Source: Eublepharis macularius (lineage: Eukaryota; Chordata; Lepidosauria; Squamata; Eublepharidae). From it: 64,000 nucleotides of DNA. The notes under the pieces were generated by a model. The model worked only from the letters and a program-made list of their open reading frames with translations, did no database searches and was not told the DNA's origin. The position numbers and the translations under genes are program-made. Each line of letters starts with the position of its first letter. The stretch's first letter is position 1. Shown here piece by piece: positions 47,401 to 59,400 of the stretch. Where the stretch lies: NCBI RefSeq assembly GCF_028583425.1, contig NC_072794.1:30563232-30627231 (forward strand). Reading direction: 5' to 3'.

Positions 47401-50400
47401 ATGGGCTTAGACTGGAGTAACTCTGCTTAGGATTGCACTGTAAGTCTAATACCAAGGAAACCAATCTTTTAAAGGCTAGATGACACATTTTTTTTAACTA
47501 GTTGTTCCCTGCAACCAAACAGCAGCTCCAGGGCATGGCTTCTTTAAAAAAAGGGAGAGTCCATATGGGTTTAGAATGCTGCTGTAGGGGAAGGAAGGGC
47601 ACTGCCCCCCCCCCCCCGCTGCAAATCATTTTCCTGTTTGAAAACAGCCGCTGGGAGGGAGTTATTTCCCTGTTTTTGCTGCTTCATATGGAAGAATTGT
47701 GTTGCAGAGAAACCAGATCCAACATTAAAAATACAAATGTGTAGTGGAGCCCTAAAGCTGCTTCTGAAAAAAGGACCACAAAAATAGGATATTTGCAATT
47801 TGGAAATTTAGGATTTCAGTAAATAAAATTATGCAATAGACTCCCAGTACTTCATCATTGATCTGAATGTGTGTCCCCTGAAATAATTTAAACTCATGTC
47901 TAAGATTCATGTATCGTGTTGTGGCTGCTGGCTGGCCATTCTTTTGTTAACTGATAGTGCAGGGACAATCCGTTGCTATTTCAGCAATGAGAGTTAATGG
48001 CAGATGTTTTCCCTATAGCTCAGAATCTCTCTCCAACGTTTGGAATGTGTACTTGTTAGAGTTTGATGGTGATATCCCCCCTTAGGAGAGACAGCAGAGA
48101 GAGAGTGCAAAAGGTCAACACAGGGGCTCTTTACACATGCGCTAAAGGCAGGTTTTATTAGGGGAACCCCTAACACAACTCACATTTAACGTCTAACTTG
48201 AAAATTACCTTTAAAACAGTGGCAACGGGGAGGGGGGAGAATCAGCTCCTGTGAGTGTGCAGACAGGAGGAGCATTTTCATTCCAACCTTCATTCCACCT
48301 TGCTCATTTTAACTAGCAGAGAAGGGACATTGCGGCGGGGGGGAGGGCTATTTGTCTTAATGCTGGTTCCACATGCCTTCTCAGGTGTGATTAGACAATA
48401 TGGACAGATCCTGGGCAGATGTGAGGAACAGACAGTAAGATAAATACCCCCCCTTCTCTGCTAGTTAAAGCACATGGGGTGGAAAGGATGGAATGCAGAT
48501 GCTCCTCCTACCTGCGTGCACGCACAGGATCTGATTCCCCCCCCCTCTCCCCACTGTTTTAAAAGTAAGCTTCAGGTCACATATTAAAAGTGAAATGATT
48601 TGGGGTTTTCACCCAACGAAACTCACATTTAGCTCACATATAAAGAAATGGACAGAGAAGCAAAGAGAGAGATGAGAATTTCTAGCTGAATAAGGCCATA
48701 GGGTTAAGAGAACGTTGCTCTTTCCTCTGCCTGCTGCAGGGGTACCTGTTTGCTTCCAATGCTTGCATATTTGTAAATAAAGCAAATATTTCAAAGACAC
48801 AGTCTCCAGTGCTGTCCCATTTCCAGGCAATCGGTGGTACAATCGAATCGTATACAAAATCTTTCCAGTTTAAGCCATTTAAACAAGTGACTTCAGATAA
48901 GAATAACTGCATAGATTTGGCACTGCATGTTAGATTTGGCAATGCTGTCTCTAGTACTTCTTACCACTCAGGGAATGGGTAATATGTAACATTATTATTA
49001 TAAAATATGTCATCTGTTCATTTTTTATTCAGCGGTTCCGTGCCCTGCCCTGGGATCTCCGGACAATGGACGGGGAAACTGCTCTCATCCACATGGATTC
49101 TTTGCATTCAACTCCAGCTGTCTTTTCTCCTGTGACTCTGGTTTTGAGTTAGTTGGATCAGAGATGCTCCAGTGCATGGCTAAAGAAAAGTGGACAGGGG
49201 ATATGCCCATCTGTGAAGGTATGACCTTAAGTTTGCCTTGGATCTGAGGTGGGTTTGAGGAGACAGAACAGACCCTCTCTTGTAATCTGCTGTCCGTCAA
49301 ATAAACATATGAAGTTGTCTTATATACCTCCAGACCACTGATCCTCTTGGCCTAGTGTCTGTACCCTCTAAAATCTCAGGCAGAGGCGTGCCCCCCCACC
49401 CCAGGAGAGAGTTTCAGCTGTGTTTTCTCCTGGGATGTTGGATTCATGAGACCTGGATCCCAAGTGCTTTACAGCTCTGGGAGAGTGGACAGTCTGTGCT
49501 GCAAACTCAGACGTGTAACCTTCACAAATAAGGAATTACAGGGCCCACTTTGTCCACTTCCTGAGCCATATAACCAGTGCTTTTTTCTGGAGGGACGCAG
49601 GGGTATGCGTACCCCTAAACATTTTGTGAATCTAACGAGAGAAAGTAAAAATTTTAAAATGTTGGAATTCTCACTAAACCAACTCCAAACATATTATGGA
49701 TATTTATGTGATTTGTTAAGTTTTATGTAGCGTATGTTGGCAACAAAGATGTTTAGTTATATTTAAACTCACTAGGAGCGCTGTTCGCCTTACAAAAAAT
49801 GGAACGTCTTTGAGCATCGAACACGCCACCGAGATCGCTGGCATAATCGGTGATCGTTAGGGTGCAGACAAATACAAACAAGTCTTCTCTAAGCCACTTG
49901 GAGCGCTGGTAGTTGGAATCTAGCATGGTGATTGGTCAGTCTTGTTGCTACCCCCGATGGCAGCAACCAATTTGTGTATTTGTGTACGTTTTGCGCAAAG
50001 AGTTTGTCTATACCGAAACTCTTTGGCTGTGCGCACGTGTCACTATAGAGGGGCTTGGTTGGCAATATTGATGCCCATAATTCTCATCACCGACAGTCTT
50101 CTGACGTCATTTCCTTTCATGGTGTTTCCTGAGTCTCATATGGAAGCGAGTGTTTAATCTGTGAAGTAGTGTGGTGTTTTACGGATGAAAGTTTGGCCTA
50201 TAACCTCATTGAGTGGCACAGTGAGCTGTGTAATATGAGGTAATGCATGTTCTTGGTAATTTTGTCCATTGACTGCATTAATTTTTTCTGATTTGAACTA
50301 TAAAATGGTGATTTCCTTGAGTCAAACTGAGAGTACCCCTAAACATTTTTTTAGAAAAAAAGCACTGCACATAACTATATTTTACATCATTCCCAGGTTG

Positions 50401-53400
50401 GAGAGGCTTAAATTCTGTGCTTCCCAGACATTCATGAGCCAGATTCAGGACCACAGCACATGGAAAGAAGAGGCTTAGACCCCATGCTGTTTCCCAACTT
50501 GAAATGGCTCAGGGAGGCACTGTTAGCCCCATTATGGAAACATAATATGCCAGTTTATAGTACACGTGCAGCCCTGTAAGGGGAAAAGAGGGCCCCTGTG
50601 GCTGTTTCAGGTTGGGGAAGAGGCCTAAGTACCGTATCTCTGCACATTGCCATACTGATCTGATTCTGTTCTGTAAACCCTGGAGAAGCATGGTGCTTCG
50701 GAACATGCCTTTCTACAGAGCCCAGGGATGTTTCTGTTCTACATGATGGTGATGGTGATGTGTGTGAATGAAAAATGCAGTCTTGTAAATATGCGAGCAG
50801 CCAATTACATGGGTTTTCTCCACACAATTGCCACCATTTTCTCTTCTGCAATGGAGTTTAGGTTTGAAAGACTCATGTAATTGGATCTATCCTGGTGGTT
50901 ATGCGGTATTCACACTTTGCTTAGAAACAATGAAGAAATAGATCCCATGTGGATTGGTGAGATGTGAATAGGACCCTAGCCATACTGACCAATGAGTTGC
51001 AGTTTTTCTGTTGAACAGTCAGTGCCATTTACCACAGACACTGAACTTGCTATTTTTTATGTAATTCTTCCCTATGATGAAAGAGGGAAAAGGGTATTAC
51101 TTTAGGTTTTATTAACCCCTTTATCCATTTCTGGCAATACTGTTTCAAGAAATAACAAAATATTCCTTTAATTCAAATAAGGCAAATTAGGCCTTACAAG
51201 TCCTTATTTTTGTTCCTTACAGCTGTATCTTGTCCCCAGCTGGTGAATCAGGAACATATGGTAATGAACTGTTCCCACCCCTGGGGTCCCTTCCGCTATA
51301 GTTCAACATGTCACTTGCACTGTGCCGATGGTTATATCCTCAATGGAACAAGCAGGGTGGAGTGCCAGCCTGAAGGCCATTGGTCTGCTGAGATGCCAGT
51401 TTGTCAAGGTAATTGTGGTCCCTCCCTTTGCAATTGGGTCATTGTGGGTGAAGGCGTACATAATGTTTAAAAAGAAGTCACAGTGTATTCTTCACCCGTC
51501 ATTTGAGCCTAACTTTGCAATTTGCATGACAGACACATGTTTTATAAAGCTGGATGCTGGGTTAGGAGGTGGAAGGTGTTTTTTGCTGTCACAGGTGTTA
51601 GCCACTGGTGCCATTTCCAGCTGGGGTTGCTGAAAATTTGCAGAATCAGGTCCCCCCCAGAGCTAACCCTGATAATGGCACTTCAAAACCACCATCCCTC
51701 GTCTACAGATGTTACTTTTGACTTCATTTTTAGTGGCTGCTGCTGTAAAGAATACCTTAAGTGCAATTTTATAAACTACTTTTAGAATCTGCATTTTTAC
51801 AAAAGTCAATAAGCTAGGAAAAGTGGAAAGCACTAGGAAAAGAGGAAGACCCAAAATGAGATGGCTTGACTCAATGAAGGAAGCCATGACCACCAGTCTG
51901 GAAGATCTGAGCAAGTCTGTTAATGATAGGATGTTCTGGAGGTCTTTCATTCATAAGGTTGCCATAGGTGGTAGGTGACTTGATGGCACCTAACACACAT
52001 ACAGGTTTTTTGAATGTAGTTTTTTAAATGTTGGTTTTAACAATACTTTTTGGACCCAACAAAGATATTATCAAAAAAAGGTTAGATACATATTTTGATG
52101 AAAATGATACATTGGAGGTATCTGATATTTATTTATGGGATGCATGGAAACCAGTCTTAAGGGGGGAACTAATTAGTGTACTGACAAACATGAAAAAATA
52201 GAAAGAGAAAGTAAGAAAAGAAGCAACAGGAAAAATTAAAGAACTGGAGACAACATAAAATTACAGGATCTGATAAGATATATCAAAGGTTACTTGCAGA
52301 ACGAAAACTGTTAGACCTAATGGAAGTTAATAAAATTCAGAAAAATTTAATATATGTAAAGCAGAGATATTGGCAGACTTCTAACAAGTCCCTTTGATTA
52401 CTTTCAAATAAACTTAGAGAAAAAGCTAAAAGCAAAGTAGTTCACCAAATCAAGGATAAAAATAATAATATGCAATCTTCTCTAAAAATATAAGCAAAGT
52501 TTTCTCAGACTTTTATTTAAATTTATATAAGTCTGCAGAACCAAATTTAAATAATATCAACTCCTTTTCTGAGAAATGAAACTGGATCCCAAAATTAAAC
52601 CAAGAGGATAGGGAATATTTGGAAGCACCAGTGACAGAGTGAGATCTCCAGTGTAATAATATCAATGAAAAATAACACCGCTTCAGGAATGGATGCATTT
52701 CCAGTGGAGTTTTATAAAGAATATAGTTCCTCTCTAGTTACACCACTCATTAGAACATATAATAATATATTAAATCAAGGACATTTGCCACCCTCATGGG
52801 AAATGGCCATCATAGTCCCATTTCTGAAGGAGGGCAAAGATAAATCTATCCCAGGAAATTATAGACCTATAGCACTATCAAATACAGACTATAAAATTTT
52901 TACAGCGGTTCTAAGATAACAGAATAAAATCTGTTATTGGCAAAATTATTAATCCAGACCAAACAGGTTTTATCCCGAACAGGAAAATAGAGGATAATAT
53001 TAGGCGCACACTCAGTATAATTAATCATTGTACAGTGACTAAGCAGGAAGCTGTAATTCTTTCCATAGATATGAAAAAAGCTTTTGATGTAGTAGAGAAA
53101 AAGTACTTTATGGTGCTATATGAGAAAATTGGATGTGGAAAAAAGTTTTTAAAAGCAATTGCAGCACTGTATGGGAAATTGAAAGCAATAATTAAAGTGA
53201 ATAACTTCCTTTCACAATAAATACCAATAACGAGAGGAACCCATCAAGAGTGTCCCCTGTCACCACTGTTGTTTGCGCTATCAATCGAGCCTCTGGCAGA
53301 AGCAATTTGTAGAAATGAAAAGATCAAAGGAGTTAAAATTGGCTCCAAAGAACATAAAATATCACTGTTTGCGGATGATGTGGTTATATACCTTACGTCA

Positions 53401-56400
53401 CCACAAGATTCAATGATATCCCTTAAACAAATATTAAAAACTTATGGTGGAATCTTGGGATTAAATGTCCAAAAATCAATATTACATCCGATCGATGTTT
53501 CCCAAGAAAAAGAAAAACTCTTAAAACCAATCTGCAACTTTGAATGGGTGAAAGATCATTGGAGATATTTAGGTATAAATATCCCAAAGGAAATAGGGGC
53601 TATTATGAAAATTAACTTTGATGTTTTGCAACAGGAGATGATAAATCAATTACAAAAATGGAACTAACATACATTGTCCTGGCATGATAGAATTTCAACG
53701 GTTAAAAGTGTAATATTGCCTAAATTTATATATTTATTTAGAACTTTGCCCATGGAAATATCAGGAAATAAATTAAATAAATGGCAAAAAATAGTAAACC
53801 AGTTTATCTGGTCAAACTCTAAACCACGAATTAATTTTTCTACAATGTATAAATCGAACGAAAAAGGAGGGCTTCAAATACCGAACCTAAGATTATATTA
53901 TTATGCTGCAAATTTAGTACAAGTAAGTAGACTATTAGTAAAGGACCCTAAGGAAGATTGGATACAGATTGAGAAGGAATATATGTCACCATTCATACTC
54001 TGAGGTACATGTTGGATGAAAAAAGATAAGAGATCATATTCAATCCCAGCAAATCCCGTTTTTAGAAAATACGTTACGAATTTGGGATAAAATATGAAAG
54101 TTTATCGCTCCAGAAATATTGCCAGTAGCTAGTATACTGAACTAGGAATGGTTTCTGCTCCTTCAGTTAGCAAAACCCTCACTTCCTTGGGAAGTAAGAG
54201 GTCTAGATAGATTGTGTGATTGGTTTAAAAATGGAGAAATAATAACTAAAGCTCAAGTAGAGAGGAAATTGGAAAACAACATTTAATGTTTTCAGTATCT
54301 CCAAATGCAGAGGAGTTAGCCGTGTTAGTCTGTGGTAGCAAAATCAAAAAGCGTCCAGTAGCACCTTTAAGACTAACCAATTTTATTGTAGCATAAGCTT
54401 TCGAGAATCAAGTTCTCTTCATCAGATGCATGGTACAGAAACTGGTCAAATATAGAAGAGGAGGGGGAAGAAGGGGAGGAGAGAGAAGATGTCTCCAAAT
54501 AAGTAATTTAATATCTTCATTGCAAAGAAAGGGTGTTTTTAAAAGACAATTAACATTTTTGAGCTAATATTGAAGGACTTAGAGAGTATTGTTAAAGGGT
54601 GGTTATCAAAGTTATATAAATATTTGGTGGAAATATTCTATTCCCCCTTACCAAGATATGTCACAAGTTGGCAAAAGGATGGAGTAAAAGAGCTAACTGA
54701 ACCAGGGTCAAATCCACATTCACCCATTACCCGCATGTTTATCGGATATCTTCCGTTTGCCTCCAATCCGCGATTTTTTCCTCTTCGTTCACATTCCTGC
54801 TTCCAATCCGTCTTTCTCGCGCGTCCCTCTGGTCACACGGCCGCTCGAAAACTGCTTTTTTGGGCGGGGCCTTTTTTCCCTGCCCATTTTTTAAAAAAAT
54901 TTTGAGCACACTTTTCCGTTATTTCGATCTTGCCTTATAAAGAAACATCATTGAAGATAATGATGCCTCTCTTTCCCCCACTGACAGCACTGATGGCTCT
55001 CTCCCGTTTCTTTTTTGGAAATTTGGAAGCATGTGGGAAGCTTTCGTGGGCATTTCCTATGCAGGACAGTTCAGTGCCTGAATTTTACTGAAGTTTCACT
55101 TCCTTGGAGTGTCATTATTTCGATATTTCGTATTTTCGATATTACAGTAATATAAAATAAAAAAAATAAAAAACAGTTAAAAAGGAAGTTTCGTGAGTCC
55201 GTTCTGAGGATGGATTCACCCCCAAATGATTTTTCAAACTACCAGATTTGATTCAGAAACAGCATAATCAATAAATCCAATGCTATGAAGTCAAAAACAG
55301 TCTTTTGCAGACTACGGAGCACTTGCAAGTTGAATCAGCCAATAGGAACTCTCGGAATGGCCGGACAGGAAGGGGGGTGGTTTTTTAAAAAACCGCGTAA
55401 ATTGTGCATTGGCCCGTTTACGGCCACCGTGAAACTCCCATTGAAAACCTGTGACCACATATTCGGGAGAAATGCGAATGAAATGCGTCTGTTTAATGAG
55501 GTAATGTGACCGGCACTCGGGATTGCGTGGGGAATGCAGGGAACATGCGATTTAGAATGAGTAATGTGGATTTGCCCCAGATTGGGAGAAAATTTGGGCC
55601 TCGCCTTCAGATACATCAAAAATTTTGTGTATTAAATATCAATATTATAAAATGTTTTCAAATCAGTGTTTAAAACTGCTAGCCCATATTGTTGGAGGAA
55701 ATGTAGAATAAAAGGAACTGGTGGGAAAGCCCAGTAATTCAAGTCTTTTGGAGGGAAATTTATGAGGACATTATAAGGATTGTTAAGGTTTCTTTTCCTT
55801 ATAATGTTAAAGTGATGTTATTTGATATTTGGAATGACTGTAGATAGACAAAAGAATATATAACTTTGATTTCAATATTGTTGGCAGCTGCAAGGTTATT
55901 AATAGTTAAACACTGGAAATCGGATACACCACCTACAAAGATGCAATGGTATAATAAAATATGAGAGCTGTATGTACTTAGTAGAATAACCAACAATTCC
56001 TTTTTTGAGGAAAATACCATAAATATGTGGAAAGCTAGTCATGAAGAGGGGTGGAATATGGTATTAGAGTATCTGAAGTGTAATAATATTATCCCAAATA
56101 GGAAGGATTATGATGTGTTTTTGAATTAATTGAACTTAAAAATTTGTTATTTCCCCTTTGATTTTTTTTTCATTTTCATTTGTTCATTTTAATTTTTTAA
56201 GTTATTATGGGTATTGGAGTATTGTACATTTTGTGTGTTTTGTTTTATCAATAAACGTTTTTAAAAAACAATACTTTTCTGGGGTGGGGTGGGTCTCCTG
56301 ATTCTTCTGTTTTGTATTAATTAATTCCAAGGCAGTAATACTAAGAATCCATTTCCCAGATTAATAGTTTCAACTCAATCTTCATTTAAAACATCTAACC

Positions 56401-59400
56401 CAACAATATCTATTATTGGGAAAGCCTTTTTTAAAGTGTTGGTTCTTACCAGCTTTTTTACTCCATCTCTTCCAATTTGCTTCTTCGTTAGAGCTGCCAT
56501 CACATTTGGCTTTTGCCTACACAGGTCCCACGATCCCAGCCACAGCCTTTCCACTGGTCAGAAGAGAAGCCTTCTTCCCTTTTTCACCAGTGACAGAATG
56601 GTAGCCCAAAGTTTTGCAAGCCAGTCCAACTTCAGTAAAAATGTGCCTGAGAATTTCCCTCAGGTTCACTACAGCTCTGCTCTGGAGTCAAAGGGAAGAA
56701 GATGTGAAACCACCTTTGCATCTTCAGTTGGCATTTAGCCTCTTTCTGAGCTGTTAGCATAAACATGCATAACATGGCATGTTGAGAGGAAATACACATT
56801 GCAAAGTACCTGGAGACACTCAGGTGCAAGATTTTGTGTGTTGTCCTCAGTTCACATGCAGGCTGTTCTTGCTCAGCGCACGTGCATGCCGCTTTCATGG
56901 GAGCTCCCTTTGTGTAATTGCATCTGCAGCTGATTCCAGAGGGCAAAGCGCCAATTCAGCTCTGTTTTTACTGTGAGAACAAGTACTGTAGGCTGCTTTG
57001 ACTTGCCAATTTGCATTTCTTTAAGGTGTGAGAAAGTGTCAAGATCTGCATTTCAATGAATGGATGTGGGAGAAACTGGGACACTTTTAGCAGTTGAGGA
57101 GGAGCTTATATCAAATGTATGAATGTATTCACGTGGAGCAAATTGAAGTGTGACTGTGCGAGCCAGTGCATGAAAAGTTGGAGGGGGGACACGTGAAATG
57201 AGGTTCACTTGAGCGTCCCTAGGTACTTAGTAAGTGTATTTCCACTTTGTTTCCTGCACTGCACTATAGTGTAATGCACGTGCTTCAGCTGCAGCTTGTG
57301 GTTTAAGGCTGATGGTGATGAGGAGCAGTGTCTTGGGGGTAGGGTTGCCAGGTACCCCTCACCTCCCGTTGGGAGGGTGGAGTCCCTGGCACTTACCTTG
57401 TGTGCTGCACGAGGTCCTCTTTTGTGTGTGTACTTCGCCGGTGTGATGATACCACTTCTAGAACTGATGTCACCATGCTGGCTGTGTGTGCACTCCCGTG
57501 CTCCGATGGGGCCAATTTGGCCCATTTGGGGCCCAAATAGCCCCAAACGAAGTGTGAGAACACTTCCATGGGCAGCGTGACAATGTCACTTCCAGAAGTG
57601 ATGTTGCTGTGCTGGTTGGGAGTGCGCATGGCGTGCACTCCTGAGGTACCTGCCGGTGGCAACCTCTGGGAGCTTGCCCCCTCCAGCGATCGGCGGACGA
57701 GGGGGCAAATACTTGGGAGTTTGGCCACCACCAGCGGGCACCTGGGAACCCTATTTGGGGGTGATAGAGCCAGCCAGCAGGGGACACCCATGAAAGCAAG
57801 TTCTTGCAATGGGGCAAGGAGAGAGGGAGCAGGAAGATGCCTAGAGTAGGCAGGGCTTTTTTTCTGGGGGAACGTGGTGGAACGGAGTTCTGGAACCTCT
57901 TGAAAATACTTGGCAATAGTGCTTGAAAATAATATTATTTTAAAGAATCCTGTATATTTTTTCCTCATTTCCCTCTTGAGAGTTCTGCCACCTCTTTCCC
58001 CAGAAAAAAACCCTTGAGAGTAGGCAATGATTTCCAAGATCTGCTGTCTCAGCATCCCAGGTGAGGTTGGGGCAGACTCCCTTCCCTGAAGAAACAGGCT
58101 GTGCAGCATTTTTAAAATCCCTGGTTCACCTATTTTAAGAGACTAAAATGGGAAGCCAGCAAGATTAAGGAGGTGCCTCGCTAAATGTAGGAGGGATATC
58201 CTCCTAAATAAAAAAGTCTGCTCTCAAAGATGACACCTTCCTCTCTGATTCTTTAAAGATCATGCTAAACTAGGTGGGCAAGACAGGGAAATGTCTTTGT
58301 AATTTATAACAAGGGGATGTAACTTCATCTCTCTAACTGATGGGTTTGGTATTCATTCCAGAAAACGTTGCTTCTTTTCTCAAGCAAGCTCTGCTGTATA
58401 CTGGTGGAGTCACGGCATCTGTTATTGGCCTGTTGGTATCTGGGACTCTAATAGTTCTGGCAATACGACATTTCAGCAAAAAAGGTAAGAAAAGTTATAT
58501 GCCCTCCACTCTCTTCCCCCTTTTTGGAGTTGTCCTTGTGTTACTTTTAGATGTGTCATCTTTTAGTTCTTATTTTGATTAAAAGTTAAGAGCTGATCTA
58601 CACATTATGCAGAAGGAAGTGGATCTAATGGATCCATTTCGGATCTAATATCAAACTGCAGGTATTGTGTGTGTGTGTGGGGGGGTATCATAATATGGAA
58701 AGTTCCTGCATGTAGTAAACTAGTAACAATAAAAGTTTAATGTAGGCTTCTACCTGAAATGCTAAGTTCATGACATGCAGGGAGCTTTAATTTTTTTACA
58801 TGGGAGAGCATACAAACATGTGACTCTTCACTTGCAGTCATACTGTCTCAAATTCTCTCTTCACAGTAGCCCTGTATTGTATACACATTAAGATTAATCC
58901 CTGTACAGTCAGTGTACATTGTACACATTTCTTTATAGGTGTGTTGAGTGATTCATGCATTACATTCAATACTTGTATGGCTGGACATGCAATTTAAATT
59001 TCACATTTATCATGGTCCATAGTTTTATTTTTAAATTGAATGTGTGTTGGCTCTTCCTTACAAAGAGATGTACGTGCATACATGCAGGGTATATGTAGCT
59101 CTCTGTAGGTGTCCCAGTCTATTCATGTGAAGAGGGAGCCTGCCAACCGTGGATATCAGAAGGACGTATGTGTGGTTCCTGTCTTGCACAAATTGGGCCA
59201 AGAGTGAATTTTCCAAGTGGGTACAGCTTACATTCATGCAAACCAGAATTTTGGAAAATTAAAGTCCAGGCTTTCATGAATAGAAGCTATCCCTGCATGG
59301 AAAATCTACATGTGTTCCCAGTTTATACAAGAGAGCTACGGTATGTATCAGGCACATTGCAGGGACCTGGTCGCTCCCAGTATGTATGGTGGGCAGACTT

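Larger units (their letters stand above)
47218..49032 (+). other. SELP: SELP intron CCP8-CCP9
   Basis: It carries a palindromic MITE (47352-47441), the repeat at 47555-47690 with a poly-C run, and an inverted-repeat element (48165-48625). Confidence 0.8.
52010..56275 (+). mobile_element. L1-clade LINE, decayed ORF2, with nested insertions
   Basis: ORF2 blocks in order: [20 protein letters not shown] (about 52683), [20 protein letters not shown] (about 52812), [15 protein letters not shown] (about 53056), [19 protein letters not shown] (about 53254), the catalytic FADD (FADDVVIYL, about 53368), then [20 protein letters not shown] and [10 protein letters not shown]. Several stops and frame changes break it. 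The C-terminal part continues after 55620 ([16 protein letters not shown], about 55910). It ends with 'atcaataaacgtttttaaaa' near 56250. Insertions at 54307-54491 and about 54703-55580 split the 3' part. The endonuclease half is missing or unrecognisable. Confidence 0.9.
51409..58361 (+). other. SELP: SELP intron CCP10-transmembrane
   Basis: The largest intron (6953 bases), holding a BovB tail, a 4.3-kb L1-like element with two nested DNA elements, and two hAT-like elements (57341-57754 and 57851-58016). Confidence 0.85.

Noticed and set aside
49400..49510. Eleventh, decayed CCP exon
   Set aside because: Text such as 'agctgtgttttctcctggga' and 'gggagagtggacag' recalls a CCP exon, but no frame with the cysteine pattern survives and splice sites are lacking. 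It may be a pseudo-exon; evidence is too thin to list.
57393..58109. 238-codon open frame, minus strand
   Set aside because: It spans two hAT-like elements and their flanks, has no domain, and is explained by GC-rich repeat sequence.
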